Below, piece by piece: positions 25,297-34,607 of a stretch of 64,000 nucleotides of DNA. This DNA is from Parapedobacter composti (GTDB lineage: Bacteria > Bacteroidota > Bacteroidia > Sphingobacteriales > Sphingobacteriaceae), in NCBI RefSeq assembly GCF_900112315.1, contig NZ_FOLL01000009.1, positions 62,001 to 126,000 on the forward strand. Reading direction: 5' to 3'. The notes beneath the pieces are model-generated. The model was given only the letters and a program-made list of their open reading frames with translations. It ran no database searches and had not been told where the DNA came from. The translations under genes and the position numbers were made by a program. Position 1 is the stretch's first letter. The number at the start of each line of letters is the position of its first letter.

Positions 25297-27003
25297 TTAG
25301 GGTATCCGGTACCAAGCAAAGCCAAAGGCGGGGAGCTTCATACGTTCTCCGCCTTTTGTGCTGGGCCGGCCGGGTAACAACAAATCATGCAGTGGTTTAC
25401 CAGCTATTGATTTTTCATTCAAGCGGAATTCTTGTGGCTTATTCGCAAAGTTATGTACGGTAAGCAGTGCTTGGTCGCCGCCCTGGTAAAGCATAGCAAC
25501 CACATGCTTTGAACCGGTATTGAGTATTGCAAAATCACCCGATCCGATTTGAGGATATACCTTTCGTATATTGATCAACCGCTTGATATGATTTAACAGC
25601 GACGCCGAATCTGCCAACTGCCGCTGCACATTTACACGGCGGTATCCATAAATTTCGTTATCAATAACTTTACGGAAAGCCGTATCGCCCGTGGTAAAAC
25701 CGCCATGCGGAGCAGCGCTCCATTGCATAGGTGTCCGTACGGCTAGTCGCTCCTTTAACGAAAGGTCATCACCCATGCCTATCTCCTCCCCATAACGGAT
25801 AACGGGCGTTCCAGGCAAAGCAAACAACAAGCTATAAGCCATGCGAAGCTGATCAGGATTGGAAAGCATCGGTGCCAGACGCCTACGGATGCCCCGATCA
25901 TAAAGCTGCATGGAGGTATCGGGACCAAACTGTGCATACACCTTTTCCCTTCGGCGCTTACCTAATCTGTCCAGGTCAATTTCGTCGTGATTCCTCAAAA
26001 AATACGCCCACTGTGCTGTTTCCGGCTTTTCCTTGGTGGCTTGCATAGCTTTTGCCAATGGACGCACATCCTGAATAGCCAGCGCGTAAAAAAGAAACTG
26101 GTTAACGTAAAAATTGAACATCATTTGCATGCCGCTGTTGTCTTCGCCAAAATAATCTTTGTTCTCCTCCGGAGCGAGATTCGCTTCACCCAACATGAGC
26201 GCATCGTGCTTGACACCTCTCATCACATTACGCATGGTCGGCACCAATTCCATCATCCGGACAGGTTTGTCACTTCCCGTCTCGGGTACGTCAATGATAA
26301 AAGGCACAGCATCCAGTCGATAACCGTCCATGCCCTGCCGCAACCAGAACTCCAGGATATCGAAGGCTTTTTGCTGTACCTCCGGGTTGGTATAGTTTAA
26401 GTCCGGCTGAAAAGGATAGAAACGATGGAAATAATATAAGTTGGCAAGCGAGTCGTACGACCAAGTCGTCTGTTGAACACCGGGAAACACCATGCCTTTA
26501 TCGGCATCGTCGGGCAATTCTTCAGCCCAGACATACCATTTCCGGTACGGCGATTGCGGATCCTGCCGTGCAGATTCATACCAAGGATGTTTAATCGAGG
26601 TATGGTTAAGTACGACATCTGAAATTACCCTGATTTTCCTTTTCTTAGCTTCAGCGATAAATTGCCGGAAATCGTCCATCGTTCCATATTTCGGATTAAC
26701 AGTGTAGTAATCCGTCACGTCATAGCCGTCATCCCATCCGGGCGACGGGTTGAAAGGCGCCAACCAGATGGCATCTATACCCAAGCTATCCAGGTATCCC
26801 AACTTCTGGATGAGCCCTTGGAAGTCACCTATCCCGTCTCCATCGCTATCTTTAAAGGTGCCCACCTCCAGACTGTAAATGATGCTTTCTTTGTACCATA
26901 GCCCTTCTGTAGCCCGTTGTTGGGCGGCCGCAAAAAAGGCTGACGCCACCAAGCCCATCATCATCGCTACGGCATACCAAGTTGTCCGGTTCATTTTCAT
27001 CAT
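25297..27003 (-). CDS. Exported trehalose-synthase-like GH13 enzyme
   Basis: 568 residues: signal peptide (residues 4-28, ending SAFFAAAQ), then a GH13 barrel of the trehalose synthase / GH13_16 kind (IDAIWLAPFNPSPGWDDGYD, VVLNHTSIKHPWYESAR). Nucleophile D231 in DGYRLDAVPF, acid/base E273 in LGEANLAPEE, D340 in RNHDEIDLDRL. Family enzymes interconvert maltose and trehalose or hydrolyse alpha-glucosides. It is unusual that this member is exported, since TreS normally acts in the cytosol; a secreted alpha-glucosidase or amylase role is a fair alternative. The cytosolic paralogue is at 32973-34604. Confidence 0.88.
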   Translation of the reverse strand: MMKMNRTTWYAVAMMMGLVASAFFAAAQQRATEGLWYKESIIYSLEVGTFKDSDGDGIGDFQGLIQKLGYLDSLGIDAIWLAPFNPSPGWDDGYDVTDYYTVNPKYGTMDDFRQFIAEAKKRKIRVISDVVLNHTSIKHPWYESARQDPQSPYRKWYVWAEELPDDADKGMVFPGVQQTTWSYDSLANLYYFHRFYPFQPDLNYTNPEVQQKAFDILEFWLRQGMDGYRLDAVPFIIDVPETGSDKPVRMMELVPTMRNVMRGVKHDALMLGEANLAPEENKDYFGEDNSGMQMMFNFYVNQFLFYALAIQDVRPLAKAMQATKEKPETAQWAYFLRNHDEIDLDRLGKRRREKVYAQFGPDTSMQLYDRGIRRRLAPMLSNPDQLRMAYSLLFALPGTPVIRYGEEIGMGDDLSLKERLAVRTPMQWSAAPHGGFTTGDTAFRKVIDNEIYGYRRVNVQRQLADSASLLNHIKRLINIRKVYPQIGSGDFAILNTGSKHVVAMLYQGGDQALLTVHNFANKPQEFRLNEKSIAGKPLHDLLLPGRPSTKGGERMKLPAFGFAWYRIP

Positions 27004-27031
27004 GTTTCAAATTTTTATAATAACGCGCTTC

Positions 27032-27844
27032 CTATCGTAACAACATCATCGCATTCAATACGCGTTGCTTCTGTACAGTATACGAGCCCAAGGCAATATC
27101 CCAGAAAAAAAAGGCAGCCAAAATCAACTCAGCAAGATCGCCCCAATAATACATTGCTTTAGCGGCCTCTCGGATGGCCGTGCCACTAAACGGCGTGCCG
27201 TCAGGCAGGATATTGGCGTACATGTATTTGCCCAGAAACGCATGGGCTGCAATCCCGACAAACAGCACCCACGCGCGCAACGGTACACTCGGACGCTTCC
27301 CAATGACCTCCTGTCCGGCTATGGACCAGCAAAAAAGATATCCGGCCATAAAAAAATGGACATGCACGAAATGATGAACAAAAGTATTGGAAAGGCTCAA
27401 CGCATAAAGCGGGGTGAGATATAATAAATACATTCCCCCGATATTCAGCAGCAATGCTGCTATAGGGTGACTAATTGCCCCAACCGCATCATTCCTTAAT
27501 ATCCCCACAACATACCGGGCTTTCGCTGCGGATAGCGACTTCAATAGCAAGGTAAGGGGCACACCCCGCACCAAAAAGACAGGAGCAAACATGCCAATGA
27601 GCAGATGCTGCGCCATATGCCCAAGGATGTCATGGTGAGCCCACATCATCATCGGCGGAAGACCGGCAACGGCTAACATCCCCATACCCATTAAAAAGAA
27701 AAGCGATCGGTGTTTCGGCCATTTGTTACCCCGGGATGTGAGCGCCCTTGCTGCCGCTCTAAGGTATAATATGGAAATAATGGCAGCAATGGTAACCGGA
27801 ATCACCCACCCCCATACGGTCTGATGTTCTATGTGTTCGTGCAT
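27032..27844 (-). CDS. CtaG-like cytochrome c oxidase assembly membrane protein
   Basis: 270 residues with about seven membrane segments. It matches the caa3-type CtaG family (PF09678): LPPMMMWAHHDILGHMAQHL, FVHHFVHVHFFMAGYLFCWSI and the His-rich segments GIAAHAFLGKYMY. Family members assist copper insertion or assembly of caa3 oxidase. No oxidase subunit is in the window. The DUF2243 gene is immediately upstream (9 bp), as in many genomes, so the two likely form one unit. Confidence 0.85.
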   Translation of the reverse strand: MHEHIEHQTVWGWVIPVTIAAIISILYLRAAARALTSRGNKWPKHRSLFFLMGMGMLAVAGLPPMMMWAHHDILGHMAQHLLIGMFAPVFLVRGVPLTLLLKSLSAAKARYVVGILRNDAVGAISHPIAALLLNIGGMYLLYLTPLYALSLSNTFVHHFVHVHFFMAGYLFCWSIAGQEVIGKRPSVPLRAWVLFVGIAAHAFLGKYMYANILPDGTPFSGTAIREAAKAMYYWGDLAELILAAFFFWDIALGSYTVQKQRVLNAMMLLR

Positions 27845-27853
27845 AGACTTATA

Positions 27854-28312
27854 CTAAGTGGTTGATTCATTGGTCCGATGCCCCGCCTGCTTCATTAACC
27901 AGGCACCAACAGCCAGCAATGCTAAAGCCGCCGCATTCCACGCGAGATCATACGGCAGAATATTATCGACATACCGTATTTGATGCAGACGTAGCACCTT
28001 ATGGTTAACTAATCCATCGAATAGCTGAAAACCACCGGCACCCAAGAAAAAGCCTGCCACCGAATGGTGCTTTGACAATTTGCCGGCCCGGCTCAAATGC
28101 AACAACATAAAGAAACCGGCAGTAATTGCTAGGAGCTCAGCAGCATGCAGCAGACCATCCGCCATCAGTCCCACATCCGTTGTAGACTGATCGTAAAAGT
28201 GGTGCCAGGCAAGCAGTTGATGAAATATGATTTCATCCACAGCAGCCATAATGCCTATACCCAGCAACATACCTGCCCGTAAAGAACGTGTATGCGAATA
28301 TCTCGTGTCCAT
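27854..28312 (-). CDS. DUF2243 membrane protein
   Basis: 152 residues with four membrane segments: AGMLLGIGIMAAVDEIIFHQ, LLHAAELLAITAGFFMLLHL, HHSVAGFFLGAGGFQLFDGL, LAWNAAALALLAVGAWLM. DUF2243 proteins carry conserved His and Asp residues in the segments, here DEIIFHQLLAWHHFYD and DGLVNHKVLRLHQIRY, suggesting metal or heme contact. Function not established. Paired with the CtaG-like gene downstream. Confidence 0.85.
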   Translation of the reverse strand: MDTRYSHTRSLRAGMLLGIGIMAAVDEIIFHQLLAWHHFYDQSTTDVGLMADGLLHAAELLAITAGFFMLLHLSRAGKLSKHHSVAGFFLGAGGFQLFDGLVNHKVLRLHQIRYVDNILPYDLAWNAAALALLAVGAWLMKQAGHRTNESTT

Positions 28313-28529
28313 GCTGATTGATTGTCCATGCTATTATCCGCTATACTAGTTACAAGAACCTTTCCCAGGATGCAAATCGGCCGTTATTAAGCCCTACACA
28401 ATATATCCACGGCGCCCACTGTACTATATATTGGCCGAAAAGTTCAATAAAGTGTATAGCGTTGACTATTTAATAAATTTTAAAACTCGCACCGACCGAT
28501 ATTGTTATTCTTTACATAGCGGAACAAAT

Positions 28530-29282
28530 ATGGAAACACAAGCTGAAAAACAAACCGTGTCTGGATTAGAACTTTTTTTCCAGACCATGCTGCAGGAAAT
28601 TTACTGGTGTGAATTACACCTGCGAGACGTATTGGAGAACATGGAAGAACGAGCAAGCACGGAAGAGCTGAAGTCGGCCTTTCGCAATCACCGGGCCGAA
28701 ACCAACGACCATGTAGCCAGACTCGAAAAAATTTTTTACCTGAAAGGTATGGGCGCGCAACCCCTATTTTGTGTAGGTATGCAGGGGCTGTTCGACGAAG
28801 GATGGCAAGTAATCGATGAAACCGAAGAGGGTTCTGCACACCGCGATTCAGCACTTATTGTGGCTGCCCAGAAAGTGGAACACTATGAGATCGCCACGTA
28901 CGGCAGTTTGAGCACGCTGGCCAAGACCTTAGGGCTGCACCAGGCGTCAGAATTGCTGGAACAGACACTGGCCGAAGAAAAAAATGCAGACAGCACGCTC
29001 ACCCAAGTGGCTGAAAAAGGGGTTAATTCCGAAGCCAGTGTCGAACCTGCTTCAGAAGAACAGCTTCCGCTTCCTGATACCGGTGCCATCAGCACAGAAT
29101 CGGATCCTGCTATAGAAGCAATGAAAGAGGCCACCACCGGTATGGACGCTGGCGCCGGTTCAAAAAGCACACGCGATGGTACAGAAGCAAGCGCCCCCGG
29201 ATCTGCGGACGCTTTGTTGATGGACGACTCCGGCCAGCCGAAAGGAAAAAAGCGGTCGTCCCGCAAAAAAGCCAACGCCTGA
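28530..29282 (+). CDS. DUF892 (YciE/YciF-type) ferritin-like protein with disordered tail
   Basis: The open frame begins at a TTG (28431), but the ATG at 28530 precedes the domain. Residues 1-165 are the DUF892 four-helix bundle: LELFFQTMLQEIYWCELHLR, HRAETNDHVARLEKIF, ALIVAAQKVEHYEIATYGSL, LLEQTLAEEKNADSTLTQVA, with the Glu/His pattern for a di-iron site. Residues ~165-250 are low-complexity, acidic Ser/Ala/Glu-rich, ending in a basic KKRSSRKKANA tail. The tail is much longer than in typical YciF and could bind DNA or another partner. The family is induced by osmotic and oxidative stress. Confidence 0.88.
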   Translation: METQAEKQTVSGLELFFQTMLQEIYWCELHLRDVLENMEERASTEELKSAFRNHRAETNDHVARLEKIFYLKGMGAQPLFCVGMQGLFDEGWQVIDETEEGSAHRDSALIVAAQKVEHYEIATYGSLSTLAKTLGLHQASELLEQTLAEEKNADSTLTQVAEKGVNSEASVEPASEEQLPLPDTGAISTESDPAIEAMKEATTGMDAGAGSKSTRDGTEASAPGSADALLMDDSGQPKGKKRSSRKKANA

Positions 29283-29303
29283 TCCCCAAGATCGAAGAAA
29301 GTT

Positions 29304-29332
29304 AGAAGAAGCGCGTCATAAGCGCTTCTTCT
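29304..29332. terminator. Bidirectional terminator hairpin
   Basis: Perfect 11-bp stem AGAAGAAGCGC / GCGCTTCTTCT with a 7-base loop, between the convergent DUF892 gene and the hypothetical gene at 29316. It overlaps the last codons (KKKRL) and stop of the latter. Confidence 0.7.
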
Positions 29333-29819
29333 TATGATTCATTATCCACCAAGCAGCCACGATGAATGATACCGCAGCCGCTCGCATTGCCAATTTCTTT
29401 ACAACACCCTTCCTATCGTATTTCCATGCAGATTTCCATCCTTTCTCGGCCAAAACATTTGGTATATACCCCCGCTTTAGGTCGTCAAACAGTCCTTCAA
29501 CAACATTAATCCGGTCTGCCAACAATAACGGCAGCCAGTGATTGAAGCTGGATTCGCTGTATTTGAAAGCATACCTCCGGATGGCTCCGCTCAACCCGGC
29601 TGGAGGCAGTGTGGTACCGAAAACTGCTGATATCGCGGGCCTTTCGTTGGAATGCAACACTTCAACAGCTTCCAGTTGCTGTAACGGGCGCTCCCAATTG
29701 AGCCTACGATGGTCGTCCCCCGTATACCGTTTCATTGGATAAGTGGGTTCATTACGTGGATCAGCATCAACGCCCCAACCTTTGATATGGTTGTATTTTA
29801 TTGATTGATTATTTTCCAT
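29316..29819 (-). CDS. Hypothetical protein with C-terminal membrane anchor
   Basis: 167 residues. Start supported by AAAGGAGAATCTC-ATG. The N-terminus is polar (NHIKGWGVDADPRNEPTYPM, KRYTGDDHRRLNWERP), the centre is GTTLPPAGLSGAIRRYAFKY, then HWLPLLLADRINVVEGLFDD, and there is a single membrane helix AMRAAAVSFIVAAWWIMNH followed by KKKRL. I recall similar proteins in Bacteroidetes stress clusters but no function. It is 16 bp downstream of the second alcohol dehydrogenase on the same strand. Confidence 0.7.
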   Translation of the reverse strand: MENNQSIKYNHIKGWGVDADPRNEPTYPMKRYTGDDHRRLNWERPLQQLEAVEVLHSNERPAISAVFGTTLPPAGLSGAIRRYAFKYSESSFNHWLPLLLADRINVVEGLFDDLKRGYIPNVLAEKGWKSAWKYDRKGVVKKLAMRAAAVSFIVAAWWIMNHKKKRL

Positions 29820-29835
29820 GAGATTCTCCTTTCGT

Positions 29836-30990
29836 TTAATTTCTAGCTGATGGCGGTATCAATACTGGTTTAATGCAATTATTCAGTTTAGCAGAAAAAA
29901 TGTGGTAAGCATCGGCCACTTCTTCCAGCGGCACGCGATGTGTAATCATTGCTTTCGGATCAATATAACCATCTTGTATGTGCTTGATCAGTCGCGGAAG
30001 CAAGCGCTTCACGGAGGCTTGGTTGGCGCGTATGGTGATGCCCTTGTTGACGACATTCCCAATGGGAATTAGGTTGCCGGTGGGACCATATACCCCAACA
30101 ATAGACACAATTCCGCCCTTTTTTACGGAATTGATCGCCCAATGGAGTGCTATAGCGGCTCCGGCTTGGATCATGAGCTTTTTTCCGGTAATGGTATGTA
30201 GTGCACTCCCCGCCGCATCCGCGCCAACCGCATCAATACAGACATCAGCGCCGAGCCAGCCCGTTTCCTTTTTTAAGAATAATACCGGGTCTTCAAGCGA
30301 TCGAAAATTATAAGCCTCGCATGGACCATAGTTACGGGCAAATTCCAACCGATATTCCACGTGGTCAATAATGATTACCCGTCCTGCTCCGAAAAGCCAC
30401 GCGCAGCGGGCAGCCATGATACCCACCGGGCCTGCACCGAAAATCACCACCGTATCGCCTTCTTTTATGCCTCCCATTTCGGCTGCCTGATAACCCGTCG
30501 GCACGACGTCCGTGAGCAGTACGGCATCATCAGGATCCATTCCAGTCGGTATAACAAGAGGGCCAACATCGGCATAGGGCACACGTACATATTCCGCCTG
30601 TCCGCCATCGTAACCGCCGGCGGTATGCGAATAGCCAAATATTCCGCCTACGGCAGTAGCTTCCGGATTGGATTCATGGCAATTGCCATATAATTCCTGT
30701 TTGCAGAATGCACACGTACCACAGGCAATATTAAAAGGTACAATGACGTGGTCGCCCTTCTTTAGCTTTTGGACACCCGGACCGGTTTCTTCCACGATAC
30801 CGATGAATTCATGTCCAAACGTACTGCCCACGCGGGTATCCGGCACCATACCATGATAAAGATGCAGATCTGACCCACAGATGCAGGAACGGGTTACTCG
30901 AATAATCGCATCTCCGGGATGCAAGATTTCTGGGTAAGGTTTATGATCCACGCGCACACGGCGCGGCCCCCTATAATTCATGGCTAACAT
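29836..30990 (-). CDS. Zinc-dependent alcohol dehydrogenase (copy 2)
   Basis: 384 residues. Catalytic zinc region CICGSDLHLYHGM and GHEFIGIVEETGPG; structural zinc cysteines CGTCAFCKQELYGNC near 90-105; nucleotide motif GAGPVGIMAARCAW; and VDHVEYRLEFARN-like second strand with an acidic residue, consistent with NAD. Same subfamily as the gene at 7430-8605 but clearly diverged, so substrates may differ. The N-terminus MLAMNYRGPRRVRVDHKPYP allows an alternative ATG four codons in. Substrate unknown. Transcribed before the small membrane-anchored gene at 29316. Confidence 0.88.
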   Translation of the reverse strand: MLAMNYRGPRRVRVDHKPYPEILHPGDAIIRVTRSCICGSDLHLYHGMVPDTRVGSTFGHEFIGIVEETGPGVQKLKKGDHVIVPFNIACGTCAFCKQELYGNCHESNPEATAVGGIFGYSHTAGGYDGGQAEYVRVPYADVGPLVIPTGMDPDDAVLLTDVVPTGYQAAEMGGIKEGDTVVIFGAGPVGIMAARCAWLFGAGRVIIIDHVEYRLEFARNYGPCEAYNFRSLEDPVLFLKKETGWLGADVCIDAVGADAAGSALHTITGKKLMIQAGAAIALHWAINSVKKGGIVSIVGVYGPTGNLIPIGNVVNKGITIRANQASVKRLLPRLIKHIQDGYIDPKAMITHRVPLEEVADAYHIFSAKLNNCIKPVLIPPSARN

Positions 30991-31034
30991 AACATGCTAA
31001 TTAATGGTTAAACTTCTGTTTCATCGCTATCAAA

Positions 31035-31484
31035 CTAATCGGACGATGAAGGTATGATCGAGATCTGTCCATCGCGTTCCAATACCGCATATTTGATTTG
31101 TTTCATCTGTTCGAGTCCGTGACTTAACCGGGCGGCCTCCATAATATCCTCTGTATCCACCCGGGCCTCCTTCATCCTGCCCTTCAATGGTTTCCCGTGT
31201 TCCACTAAAATCAATGGGGTACCCTCCAGCAGCCTATCTAATTTTTTGTACCTGCCTTTCAGCTTGGAAAAGACCATATCTATTCCCATCAGCACCGTAA
31301 TTAATACCAACGCGTTGGTTACGGAAAAATCATTTCCCAGAAGTGCCTGTTGCGTGGCTTCCCCTATAATTAAAAGCAATACGAAATCAAACGTGGTGGT
31401 CTCCGCCAAACTGCGTTTACCCAGGATGCGGAAAACCAGCAGCAGAAATAGATATATGGCCACGCCACGCAGAAACAATTCCAT
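31035..31484 (-). CDS. YetF/DUF421 family membrane protein
   Basis: 149 residues: hydrophobic N-terminus (LFLRGVAIYLFLLLVFRILG), the family signature KRSLAETTTFDFVLLLIIGE, a third membrane segment, then a small cytosolic domain (TPLILVEHGKPLKGRMKEAR, YAVLERDGQISIIP). YetF proteins occur widely in stress and spore regulons; function is not settled. The start codon is separated from the stop of the upstream gene by one base, so translation is probably coupled. Confidence 0.88.
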   Translation of the reverse strand: MELFLRGVAIYLFLLLVFRILGKRSLAETTTFDFVLLLIIGEATQQALLGNDFSVTNALVLITVLMGIDMVFSKLKGRYKKLDRLLEGTPLILVEHGKPLKGRMKEARVDTEDIMEAARLSHGLEQMKQIKYAVLERDGQISIIPSSSD

Positions 31485-31485
31485 A

Positions 31486-31983
31486 TTACGGATAGATAAA
31501 ATGTGCTATTTCAAAACTTTGACCGTTCACCTTCCAAACATCCACCATTGTACCTGCTTTTTTGGGGGTCAAGTAAAACCGGATAGCCGTCTCACCTGTA
31601 CTGACTTTAAAAGTATAACCGATATAGCCATCGGCGAGAATTGTCTCATAGTTATCAGGAACTATCTTTTCTACTTTAAATTTGTTCAGGTACTGTTGGG
31701 GTATTAAAAAATTGATCCTATCTTGTCCACGTACCAGCCAGCCAATGGTGGTTTCATTCTCATATCGCAAGAACCGCTCATATTGCACCACCATATTATT
31801 TTTTTTCACTTCCCGCTCACTCAGTATCCCGCTGCCGAACAGACCCAGCGCCGTAAACACAATCAGGATGAGCAACAGCACTCCACAAATCCGCTGCACT
31901 TTCCAGCCCTTAATTTGATGATCCAGCTTTTCCTCCAGTTCGAGGGAATGATCAACTCGTTCTATCGTATCGCGTGCCTGCAT
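31486..31983 (-). CDS. Hypothetical single-pass membrane protein
   Basis: 165 residues: a polar N-terminus with coiled-coil character (ERVDHSLELEEKLDHQIKGW), one membrane helix ICGVLLLILIVFTALGLFG (~33-51), then an extracytoplasmic beta-rich domain (VVQYERFLRYENETTIGWLV, FLIPQQYLNKFKVEKIVPDN, GETAIRFYLTPKKAGTMVDV). No family recognised. Co-transcribed with the YetF gene, which suggests a YetF partner in the envelope. Divergent from the SDR gene at 32162. Confidence 0.7.
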   Translation of the reverse strand: MQARDTIERVDHSLELEEKLDHQIKGWKVQRICGVLLLILIVFTALGLFGSGILSEREVKKNNMVVQYERFLRYENETTIGWLVRGQDRINFLIPQQYLNKFKVEKIVPDNYETILADGYIGYTFKVSTGETAIRFYLTPKKAGTMVDVWKVNGQSFEIAHFIYP

Positions 31984-32161
31984 AACTCACCTATTGCAAG
32001 AATCTCTCCGCGATGAATACTTGACCTTAAACCCCGCCCGCATCCGCATATTGTATTGTTTTTTGGCCTTCCTGTTTACAAAAGTGGATTCTGCTTTTCA
32101 CCCTGCTGCTCTTTATGCGCTGGTGTGGGATTTGCGTAGTTAACTCGTAACGGAGGCAACT

Positions 32162-32953
32162 ATGAATACGAAAAACTATGCATTGGTAACGGGCGGAACC
32201 AGCGGAATCGGATTGGAATTGGCTAAGCTGCTGGCGGCAGACCACTATAACTTGGTGATTGTTGCGCGCAACCGGCAGGAACTGGATAACGTAAGTCATG
32301 AACTTACTCGGCAATACCCGGTTGAGGTCACCACGATTCAGAAAGATCTGTTTAACCCCCAGGCTCCAAGGGAGATCATCGAAGCCCTGAACGCAAAAAA
32401 CATGGTTATCGATGTGTTAATTAACAATGCCGGCCAAGGGGTATACGGCAAATTTCTGGACACAGACTTAGACCGGGAGCTTGCTATTGTCCAATTGAAT
32501 ATCAATGCCTGCATTGCGCTTACGAAATACGTTTTAAAAGATATGGTGGCACGCGGTTCCGGGAAAATCTTAAACGTATCTTCCATTGCAGGCAAAGTTC
32601 CCGGACCCTATCAGGCCGTATACCATGGCACCAAAGCCTTCATCCATTTCTTCAGCGAAGCCATCCGTAATGAGGTACGGGAAACTGATGTGACGATCAC
32701 ATCGCTCCTGCCCGGCGCTACGGCTACAGACTTTTTCAACAAAGCTGACATGGAAGCAGCGAAAATTGTGCAGGAAGGAGATCTGGCTGACCCGGCGGTG
32801 GTGGCCAGAGATGGGTATAAAGCCCTGATGGAAGGAAAAGACATGGTCATTTCAGGCTTTAAAAACAAAGTGCAGGTTGCAATGAGCAACGTCATGCCTG
32901 ATGACAAAGCAACAGACATGATGCGCAAACAGCAAGAACCCGTTAATAAATAG
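32162..32953 (+). CDS. SDR-family oxidoreductase
   Basis: 263 residues: TGGTSGIGLELAKLLAADHY cofactor motif, NNAGQGVYGKF, catalytic Ser in LNVSSIAGKV, YxxxK as YHGTKAF. IVARNRQEL after the second strand suggests NADP. It resembles the DltE/YqjQ-like group (KDLFNPQAP, LLPGATATDFFNKADM). Substrate unknown. It opens a plus-strand group with the cytosolic TreS-like enzyme (19 bp) and the LLM-class flavoprotein. Confidence 0.88.
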   Translation: MNTKNYALVTGGTSGIGLELAKLLAADHYNLVIVARNRQELDNVSHELTRQYPVEVTTIQKDLFNPQAPREIIEALNAKNMVIDVLINNAGQGVYGKFLDTDLDRELAIVQLNINACIALTKYVLKDMVARGSGKILNVSSIAGKVPGPYQAVYHGTKAFIHFFSEAIRNEVRETDVTITSLLPGATATDFFNKADMEAAKIVQEGDLADPAVVARDGYKALMEGKDMVISGFKNKVQVAMSNVMPDDKATDMMRKQQEPVNK

Positions 32954-32972
32954 TCTATAGCAATATAACCGT

Positions 32973-34604
32973 ATGCAAAAACCCGATTGGTTAAAAGCAG
33001 CAACCGTCTATTCGCTCGACTTCCGCAGTTTTTATGACGGGAATGACGATGGTTTGGGAGATATCGCCGGATTAATATCTAAATTCGATTACTTGGTGGA
33101 ACTGGGGGTCAATTGCATTTGGTTGGCGCCATTTTATTGCTCTCCACGACATGATGATGGCTACGATGTGGTCGACTACTTCCGCATCGATCCCCAAATC
33201 GGAACCATGGACGACTTCCGCGCGCTTGTCGCAACAGCGAAGGCACATGATATAAGAATCCTGCTGGACTTAGTGGTAAATCATACCAGCATAGACCACC
33301 CTTGGTTCAAAAAAGCACTGGAAGATCCTACTTCCGCATATTACGAGTATTATATATGGAAAAAGCAGAAACCGGAAGACGACAAAGATGACCTCATGTT
33401 TGAAGGTGTTGAGGAAAGCAACTGGGATTATGAGCCCAGCGTATCGGCTTACTTTTATCACACATTTTACAAGCATCAGCCTGATTTAAACGTCGCTAAC
33501 CCTCAGGTCCAGAACGAAATCCTGCGCATCCTCGACTTCTGGATGAGCACGGGGATTGACGGTTTCCGCATAGACGCCGTACCGCATATTCTGCGCAACA
33601 AGGGCGACTGCCATTTCAAAGGTGATCCGTATCAGTTGTTGGAAGTATGGCGTAGCGCCGTGTTGAAGCATAACGAACATGCTGTTCTAATCGGTGAGGC
33701 AGACGTTGAGCCAGAAGAATACCGGGATTTTTTAAATCGGGGACAATTGACTGGATTATTTAATTTTTACATTAATAATTACACGTTTCTCGCTTTAGCC
33801 ACGGAAAAAGGGACGCCGTTAGTTAATGCAATCCGGCGGTTACCGTTGGCTGATGGCCGACGCTACCTCAACTTCATCCGTAATCATGATGAACTTGACC
33901 TGGGGCGGCTCACCGAAGAGGAACGGCACCAAGTGTTTGAGCGGTTCGCGCCAGAACCATCGATGATTGTTTACAATCGGGGAATCCGAAGGCGACTGGC
34001 TTCAATGGTGCACCATAACAATCGGCAGATGGAGCTAACCTTGAGCCTGCTATTCAGTTTGCCCGGAATCCCCGTACTCCGATACGGGGAAGAAATCGGC
34101 ATGGGGGACGACCTGAATCTGCCCGAACGGAAAAGTGTCCGCACCGCGATGCAATGGTCCGATCAGCGCAACGGCGGCTTTTCGGAAATGCCGCCGCAAG
34201 CCTTGAAGTATCCATTGATACAAGAAGGCCCCGCATCCTACAAACGTATCAACGTCGCGTCGCAACAGGCGGACCCTACATCGCTGCTGCAGGTAACGAA
34301 AAAGCTGATTCGCTTGCACGAAGGAAATGGTCACTTTTTTTTTGACGGCAGCTTCGAGCTGTTAGACACTAACCATAGTGCCATTCTTGCTTTCAGCTAC
34401 CAAATCGGAAGTGAGCGGCTTGTTACCGTTCACAACTTTTCAAGGCAGGGTATATCAGCGATAATCATGCTACCGCACCAAACCGGTGCCAGAATTAGTG
34501 TGCTTGTCAATTCTCATCAAGTTACATCCTCCGACGGAAGGTTATCGCTCCAACTGCCCGGCTACGGATACAGTTGGTTTATCGTGCATGACACCATCGC
34601 TTAA
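32973..34604 (+). CDS. Cytosolic trehalose-synthase-type GH13 enzyme
   Basis: 543 residues, no signal peptide. GH13 landmarks: VNCIWLAPFYCSPRHDDGYD, LVVNHTSIDHPWFKKALEDP, nucleophile D201 in DGFRIDAVPH, acid/base E242 in LIGEADVEPEEY, D306 in RNHDELDLGRL. Domain C at the end (SAILAFSYQIGSERLVTVHN). Family TreS enzymes interconvert maltose and trehalose by intramolecular transglucosylation. This gene lacks the maltokinase (Pep2) fusion or neighbour found in actinobacterial TreS. 3 bp before the LLM flavoprotein gene; same operon. Confidence 0.88.
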   Translation: MQKPDWLKAATVYSLDFRSFYDGNDDGLGDIAGLISKFDYLVELGVNCIWLAPFYCSPRHDDGYDVVDYFRIDPQIGTMDDFRALVATAKAHDIRILLDLVVNHTSIDHPWFKKALEDPTSAYYEYYIWKKQKPEDDKDDLMFEGVEESNWDYEPSVSAYFYHTFYKHQPDLNVANPQVQNEILRILDFWMSTGIDGFRIDAVPHILRNKGDCHFKGDPYQLLEVWRSAVLKHNEHAVLIGEADVEPEEYRDFLNRGQLTGLFNFYINNYTFLALATEKGTPLVNAIRRLPLADGRRYLNFIRNHDELDLGRLTEEERHQVFERFAPEPSMIVYNRGIRRRLASMVHHNNRQMELTLSLLFSLPGIPVLRYGEEIGMGDDLNLPERKSVRTAMQWSDQRNGGFSEMPPQALKYPLIQEGPASYKRINVASQQADPTSLLQVTKKLIRLHEGNGHFFFDGSFELLDTNHSAILAFSYQIGSERLVTVHNFSRQGISAIIMLPHQTGARISVLVNSHQVTSSDGRLSLQLPGYGYSWFIVHDTIA

Positions 34605-34607
34605 CAT

